Below, one piece after another: positions 60,638 through 64,000 of a DNA stretch of 64,000 nt (position 1 is its first letter; the number at the start of each line of letters is the position of its first letter). The notes below the pieces were generated by a model. The model saw only the letters and a list, made by a program, of their open reading frames with translations, made no database searches and was not told where the DNA came from. Made by a program: the position numbers and the translations under genes. Source of the stretch: Gluconobacter vitians (lineage in GTDB: Bacteria > Pseudomonadota > Alphaproteobacteria > Acetobacterales > Acetobacteraceae); the NCBI RefSeq assembly GCF_015244565.1, contig NZ_JABCQG010000005.1, positions 124,001 to 188,000 of the forward strand, given 5' to 3'.

Positions 60638-61668
60638 GCGTTTTCCCTCAGCAGTCGCAGCGGGCTCTCGTCCCGCGATTTCAGGTCGATGCGGTCAGAG
60701 TCCGCAGTTTTGTGACCCGCAGTTTTGTGAATGGTGAGCCAGTCGTCCCACAGGCCGGCTTCAGCCACGGATGCCAGCAAGGCCGGACCGGCCTCGATCA
60801 TCGCCCAGTTCACGCCCCGCTCCGCCAGCATGGCGGGAACGGAGAGCAGATCGGAGCTGGTGAGAACTTCGAACCCGGCTTCCGTCATTTCGGAAACCCA
60901 GTCTGCCGGAAGGCGCCCGTGGCGGTCGCAGACGACGAGCAGGCGCGGCGAACGGCCTTCATGATCCGCGACATGCCGGACCGTGAAGCGTGGGCGGTCT
61001 GCCAGAACGGTGCCGACACCGGTGATGATCGCATCCGTCGCCCGGCGCAGGCGATGCGCGAGGGTGAGCGAGTCCGGGGATGTGAATGTTTTCTGTCCCG
61101 GCGGCGGCACCATGGAGCCCTGTTCATCCAGCGCCTGTTTGACGCTGATCCAGGGACGGTGCCGCACGACGCGGCTTGCGAAAGGGGCCAGAAGGGCGCG
61201 GCAGTCCCGTGCCAGATCGGCCATGTCCGACCGGTCGGCCAGCATGACCACGCGCTTTCCACCCGGCATTTCGCGCAGTCGCGTCGCACCACCGGCGGCC
61301 TGCGGGTTGGGATCGGCCGCACCGATCCAGATCTCGCGGACCGGGCTGTTGCGCAGGGCCTCGCTGCATGGCGGGGTACGCCCGGTATGATTGCACGGCT
61401 CCAGCGTCACGAGGGCCACGCGCGCCTGATCCAGCACACCTGCCGCCCGGGCCTGCGCCAGAGCCATGGCTTCGGCATGAGGCTGTCCAACGCGCGGATG
61501 AACGCCAACCGTCAGGATACGACCGCCCGCATCCAGCAGTGCACAGCCCACAGACGGGTTGGGTGCCGTAGCGCCGAAAGTGTCGACAGCCTGCGCGATG
61601 GCCGAATGAAAGCCATGGCGGATCGCGGTCAGCGAAACTGTGTCGGAAAGGGTAGTCTGGTCAGCCAA
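60619..61668 (-). CDS. ribD: Bifunctional riboflavin deaminase-reductase RibD
   Basis: The 349-residue enzyme deaminates and reduces the pyrimidine intermediate. The deaminase half has the zinc motif HAEAMALAQARAAG and LVTLEPCNHTGRTPPCSEAL, the reductase half RPWISVKQALDEQGSM, DAIITGVGTVLADRPRFTVR and EAGPALLASVAEAGLWDDWLTIH. It starts at TTG 61668; no ATG or GTG lies in the right place. A TTG start and poor binding site fit translational control by the FMN riboswitch upstream. Its end runs 19 bases into ribE. Confidence 0.94.
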   Translation of the reverse strand: MADQTTLSDTVSLTAIRHGFHSAIAQAVDTFGATAPNPSVGCALLDAGGRILTVGVHPRVGQPHAEAMALAQARAAGVLDQARVALVTLEPCNHTGRTPPCSEALRNSPVREIWIGAADPNPQAAGGATRLREMPGGKRVVMLADRSDMADLARDCRALLAPFASRVVRHRPWISVKQALDEQGSMVPPPGQKTFTSPDSLTLAHRLRRATDAIITGVGTVLADRPRFTVRHVADHEGRSPRLLVVCDRHGRLPADWVSEMTEAGFEVLTSSDLLSVPAMLAERGVNWAMIEAGPALLASVAEAGLWDDWLTIHKTAGHKTADSDRIDLKSRDESPLRLLRENACSLES

Positions 61669-61784
61669 GTTGCGTCTTCTGGTCCCGTTACAGTCGGGAC
61701 GCCCGCAAGGCGCACGCCGCCCTCAGCCGATACGGAATACAGGCCGGGTAACAAGTACCCGAACCTGTCCGTCACCGGACAAGT

Positions 61785-61938
61785 GCTGCGTTCTCTTCCA
61801 TCCGGACTCTAACCGTCGGCTCCGGAGTCTCACCGGATCTGCTTGTCCCTTCCGGACTGAAATCCGGAAAGCGCTCGCGGGCTGAGGCGGAGAAATCCGC
61901 CAATACCGCCGGTGGGGAATTTCACCCCGCCCTGAGAA
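61785..61938 (-). promoter_or_regulatory. FMN riboswitch (RFN element)
   Basis: The reverse strand shows the RFN core: CAGGGCGGGGTGAAATTCCC then CACCGGCGGT, a side hairpin, AGCCCGCGAGCG, GGACAAGCAGATCCGGTGAG, CTCCGGAGCCGACGGTTAGAGTCCGGATGG and AAGAGAA. It lies 117 bases before the ribD start. Bound FMN should lower expression of the rib operon. The spacer has competing hairpins (TTGTCC/GGACAG and CAGG..GGGTA/TACCC..CCTG) without T-runs, so control at translation is more likely than termination. A likely promoter is TTGTCT-17-TCATAG upstream (about 61960-61990). Confidence 0.95.
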
Positions 61939-62062
61939 CGTCTTTGTTCAAAGGAAACTATGAAACTGTCTGTGGACGAAAGACAAGCAAAAATCCGCGT
62001 ACTCCCGTTCACCGGAGTGGGAGGTCTGTCCCTGAAGCACAGGCAGGTGAGGATTTTCACAC

Positions 62063-62093
62063 AAAAAAAGCCGCCGGTCAGGGGACCGGCGGC
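62063..62093 (-). terminator. Terminator after the entericidin-like gene
   Basis: On the reverse strand GCCGCCGGTC, loop CCCT, GACCGGCGGC form a perfect 10-bp stem followed by TTTTTTT. It ends the small lipoprotein transcript 31 bases past its stop, upstream of the rib operon leader. Confidence 0.95.
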
Positions 62094-62123
62094 TCTGAAA
62101 ACCCTGATGGAACTGAGCAGACC

Positions 62124-62315
62124 TCAGTTCGGAGAGGCGTTCGTGTTGCGCTGGATGGCGTCCTGCGAAGCATTGGCGCCACGGGCGACGTCATGTCCGA
62201 CAGAGCTGACATCTTGACCGGCGCCGCGCACGGTGTTGCAGGCCGAGAGCGTGACGCCAGCGCCGGACAGCAGAGCCAGGGACAGGGCGATGCGTGCAAT
62301 GGACTTGGTGGACAT
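62124..62315 (-). CDS. Entericidin A/B-like lipoprotein
   Basis: The 63-residue protein has a lipoprotein signal (SIARIALSLALLSGAGVTLSAC, lipobox LSAC with Cys near 26) followed by NTVRGAGQDVSSVGHDVARGA and a short polar tail. The NT-x-x-G-x-G-x-D motif is that of the entericidin family, small outer-membrane lipoproteins known as a toxin/antitoxin-like pair in E. coli and often involved in envelope stability. Only one copy is present here. It is monocistronic, with a strong terminator. Confidence 0.88.
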   Translation of the reverse strand: MSTKSIARIALSLALLSGAGVTLSACNTVRGAGQDVSSVGHDVARGANASQDAIQRNTNASPN

Positions 62316-62517
62316 AGGTAAAAATCCTCTAGAGAGCGTTTTGCCTTGTAAACGACACCTGACGACAATGGTTCACGGCAGGAAAAGGAAATTTTCTTTC
62401 AGGTAATCGCCCTGTCAGCCCCAAAAAAGACTTAAATATTATCCTGACGGGCGCCAATCTGAACGAACCGCGCTGTTATGCGCTTTGTAACATATCTTTC
62501 CCTTGCCGTGAGGATCC
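62316..62517. other. Intergenic region between entericidin-like gene and phrB
   Basis: These 202 bases separate divergent genes and should hold both promoters. The middle is A/T-rich (around 62385-62450). No repeat or binding site of note was seen. Confidence 0.5.
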
Positions 62518-63957
62518 ATGTCCAGCTCCCACAACCGCCCTGCCATCGTCTGGTTTCGGGACGATCTGCGCATGGCAGACCATCCTGCCCTGCATGAGGC
62601 AGCCGCCTCCGGCCGTCCTCTGATCTGTCTCTATATTGTTGATGACGTCACCCCGGCCCTCCATCCACTCGGGGCAGCTGTCCGCTGGTGGCTTCACGGT
62701 GCGCTGGCAGAGCTGCGGGGACAGCTTGAAAAGCACGGCGGCGCCCTGCTGACGCTTTCGGGATCAGCGGAAAAGCTGGTTCCCCAGCTTGCGAAACAGG
62801 CGGATGCCGCTTCGGTCCACTGGCATCATCGGCTGCATGAACGCGAGCGGGCGCAGGATGGCCAGATCCGGAAGGCGCTGGAGCAGCAGGGCTGTGAGGT
62901 AAAGGCACACTGGGGCACGGTACTGGTCGATCCGGAGGCTGTGCAGACGAAGCAGGGCGGATTCTACAAAATCTGCGGCTCATTCTGGAAAGCGCTCCAG
63001 ACCCAGGCCGTTCCGGAACCGCTCGACGCGCCGCACAGACTATCCTTTCATGCCATTCCAAAATCCATGATGTCGGATGCGCGCCTGAACGAGGAAGACC
63101 TCTGCCCGCATGCGCCGGACTGGGCGGAAGGTTTCCGCAAAACATGGGAGCCGGGCGAGGCCGAGGGGCAGGAGCATCTTCAGGATTTCCTCAAGGATGC
63201 CGTCGCGGACTATCCGAGGGGGCGGGACCGGGTGGCCGAAGAAGGGACGTCGCGCCTGTCGCCTTATCTGGCTTCCGGCGCGGTGTCGCCCCGGCAGGTC
63301 TGGGCGGCGCTTCAGAAGCATGGCGCACATACGGAGGGACCGCGGATTTTTCTATCGGAGCTCGGCTGGCGGGAGTTTGCCCGCTATACGCTGTATCATC
63401 TGCCGAAACTGCCGTTTGAAAATCTCAGCCCCAAGTTTACCGGAATGCACTGGCGCAAAAGTGCTGCCGATCTGAAGGCCTGGCAGCGTGGGCAGACGGG
63501 GGTGCCGATCGTGGATGCCGGGATGCGTCAGCTCTGGCAGACCGGCTGGATGCATAACAGGGCGCGCATGATCGTGGGCTCTTTCCTGACAAAGCATCTG
63601 CTGATCGACTGGAAAGAAGGTGATGCCTGGTTCCGCGACACGCTGGTGGATGCGGATTTCGCCAATAACGCCATGAACTGGCAGTGGGTGGCCGGCACGG
63701 GCATCGAGGCCACGCCGTTCTTCCGGATTTTCAATCCCACGCGACAGGCCGAGAAGTTCGATCCGGACGGCGACTATATCCGTCAGTGGGTGCCGGAACT
63801 GCGGCGTCTATCCGGCAAGGCCCTGTTCGAGCCCTGGGCAGCAAAGGACGAAGAACTGGAAAAAGCGGGTGTCAGGCTCGGGAAGTCCTATCCCCGCCCG
63901 ATCGTTGACCTCAAGGAAGGGCGGGATCGCGCCCTTCAGGCCTTCAGGAGTCTCTGA
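62518..63957 (+). CDS. phrB: Deoxyribodipyrimidine photolyase
   Basis: The 479-residue light-driven repair enzyme splits cyclobutane pyrimidine dimers. The N-terminal antenna domain starts IVWFRDDLRMADHPALHEAA. The FAD domain shows RDRVAEEGTSRLSPYLASGAVSPRQVW, LSELGWREFARYTLYHLP, GQTGVPIVDAGMRQLWQTGWMHNRARMIVGSFLTKHLLIDW and FANNAMNWQWVAGTGIEATPFFRIFNP. These include the FAD- and DNA-contacting Trp, Asn and Arg residues of class I CPD photolyase. GAGGATCC precedes ATG 62518. Confidence 0.96.
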   Translation: MSSSHNRPAIVWFRDDLRMADHPALHEAAASGRPLICLYIVDDVTPALHPLGAAVRWWLHGALAELRGQLEKHGGALLTLSGSAEKLVPQLAKQADAASVHWHHRLHERERAQDGQIRKALEQQGCEVKAHWGTVLVDPEAVQTKQGGFYKICGSFWKALQTQAVPEPLDAPHRLSFHAIPKSMMSDARLNEEDLCPHAPDWAEGFRKTWEPGEAEGQEHLQDFLKDAVADYPRGRDRVAEEGTSRLSPYLASGAVSPRQVWAALQKHGAHTEGPRIFLSELGWREFARYTLYHLPKLPFENLSPKFTGMHWRKSAADLKAWQRGQTGVPIVDAGMRQLWQTGWMHNRARMIVGSFLTKHLLIDWKEGDAWFRDTLVDADFANNAMNWQWVAGTGIEATPFFRIFNPTRQAEKFDPDGDYIRQWVPELRRLSGKALFEPWAAKDEELEKAGVRLGKSYPRPIVDLKEGRDRALQAFRSL

Positions 63958-63969
63958 ACTCCCGAAACT

Positions 63970-63996
63970 CCGGCCCCTTTCTTAAGAAGGGGCCGG
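63970..63996. repeat. Perfect inverted repeat at the window edge
   Basis: CCGGCCCCTT (63970-63979) and AAGGGGCCGG (63987-63996) form a 10-bp stem with a 7-base loop, 12 bases after the phrB stop, followed by AAAA. It may be a terminator of a gene on the other strand beyond the window or the edge of a dispersed repeat. Confidence 0.7.
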
Positions 63997-64000
63997 AAAA

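Overview
The window looks like chromosomal DNA of an acetic acid bacterium (Alphaproteobacteria, Acetobacteraceae), most like Gluconobacter. The reasons are a complete pqqABCDE cluster whose 26-residue PqqA is of the Gluconobacter type, a high-GC genome, the alphaproteobacterial infA-maf-rng-yacG-tRNA-Phe block, hemE next to hemJ, and two kinds of GC-rich or A/T-armed dispersed palindromic repeats of the sort seen between acetic acid bacterial genes. No insertion sequence, prophage, integrase or CRISPR array is visible; most of the window is ordinary core genome.

Layout. 0-5.3 kb: a znuABC-type metal importer behind a likely Zur operator, a lytic transglycosylase, a YbaK deacylase, galE and a DUF2501 protein. 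5.5-8.9 kb: tRNA-Ala, a first maf, an unusual GTAC-rich intergenic region that I read as a candidate replication origin, then hemE-HAD-hemJ. 9-17 kb: an SDR, a DedA protein, an S9 peptidase, an AGE-family sugar isomerase with hldE, and a MATE pump. 17-23 kb: flagellar flgE-flgK-flgL and htpG. 23-29.4 kb: an AraC regulator and a DNA-repair pair (YhaN-like SMC-type ATPase and YhaO-like nuclease) behind a DUF892 ferritin-like protein. 29.5-39 kb: a TonB-dependent receptor, a sulfotransferase, a cobalamin riboswitch with btuB-btuF-btuC-btuD, and an SBF-like transporter. 39-41.4 kb: small envelope proteins and a TonB-like gene broken by a perfect 13-bp tandem duplication.

41.3-45.7 kb: tRNA-Phe, yacG, rng, a second maf, infA, a DEAD-box helicase and an unknown conserved gene. 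45.7-49.2 kb: a di-haem cytochrome c peroxidase and a phosphoesterase behind a possible Pho box. 49.2-54.9 kb: hisD-hisG, a GntR-slipin pair, gmk, a dispersed repeat and an AI-2E-family protein. 55-58.2 kb: pqqABCDE, the cofactor pathway for the periplasmic PQQ dehydrogenases typical of these bacteria. 58.2-62 kb: the riboflavin operon ribD-ribE-ribBA-ribH under an FMN riboswitch. 62-64 kb: an entericidin-like lipoprotein and phrB.

The points most worth a second look are the GTAC/DnaA-box cluster between maf and hemE, a change in GC-skew sign near 40 kb that does not follow gene direction, the 13-bp duplication that knocks out the TonB-like gene, and a second in-frame start with its own strong ribosome binding site upstream of pqqA.
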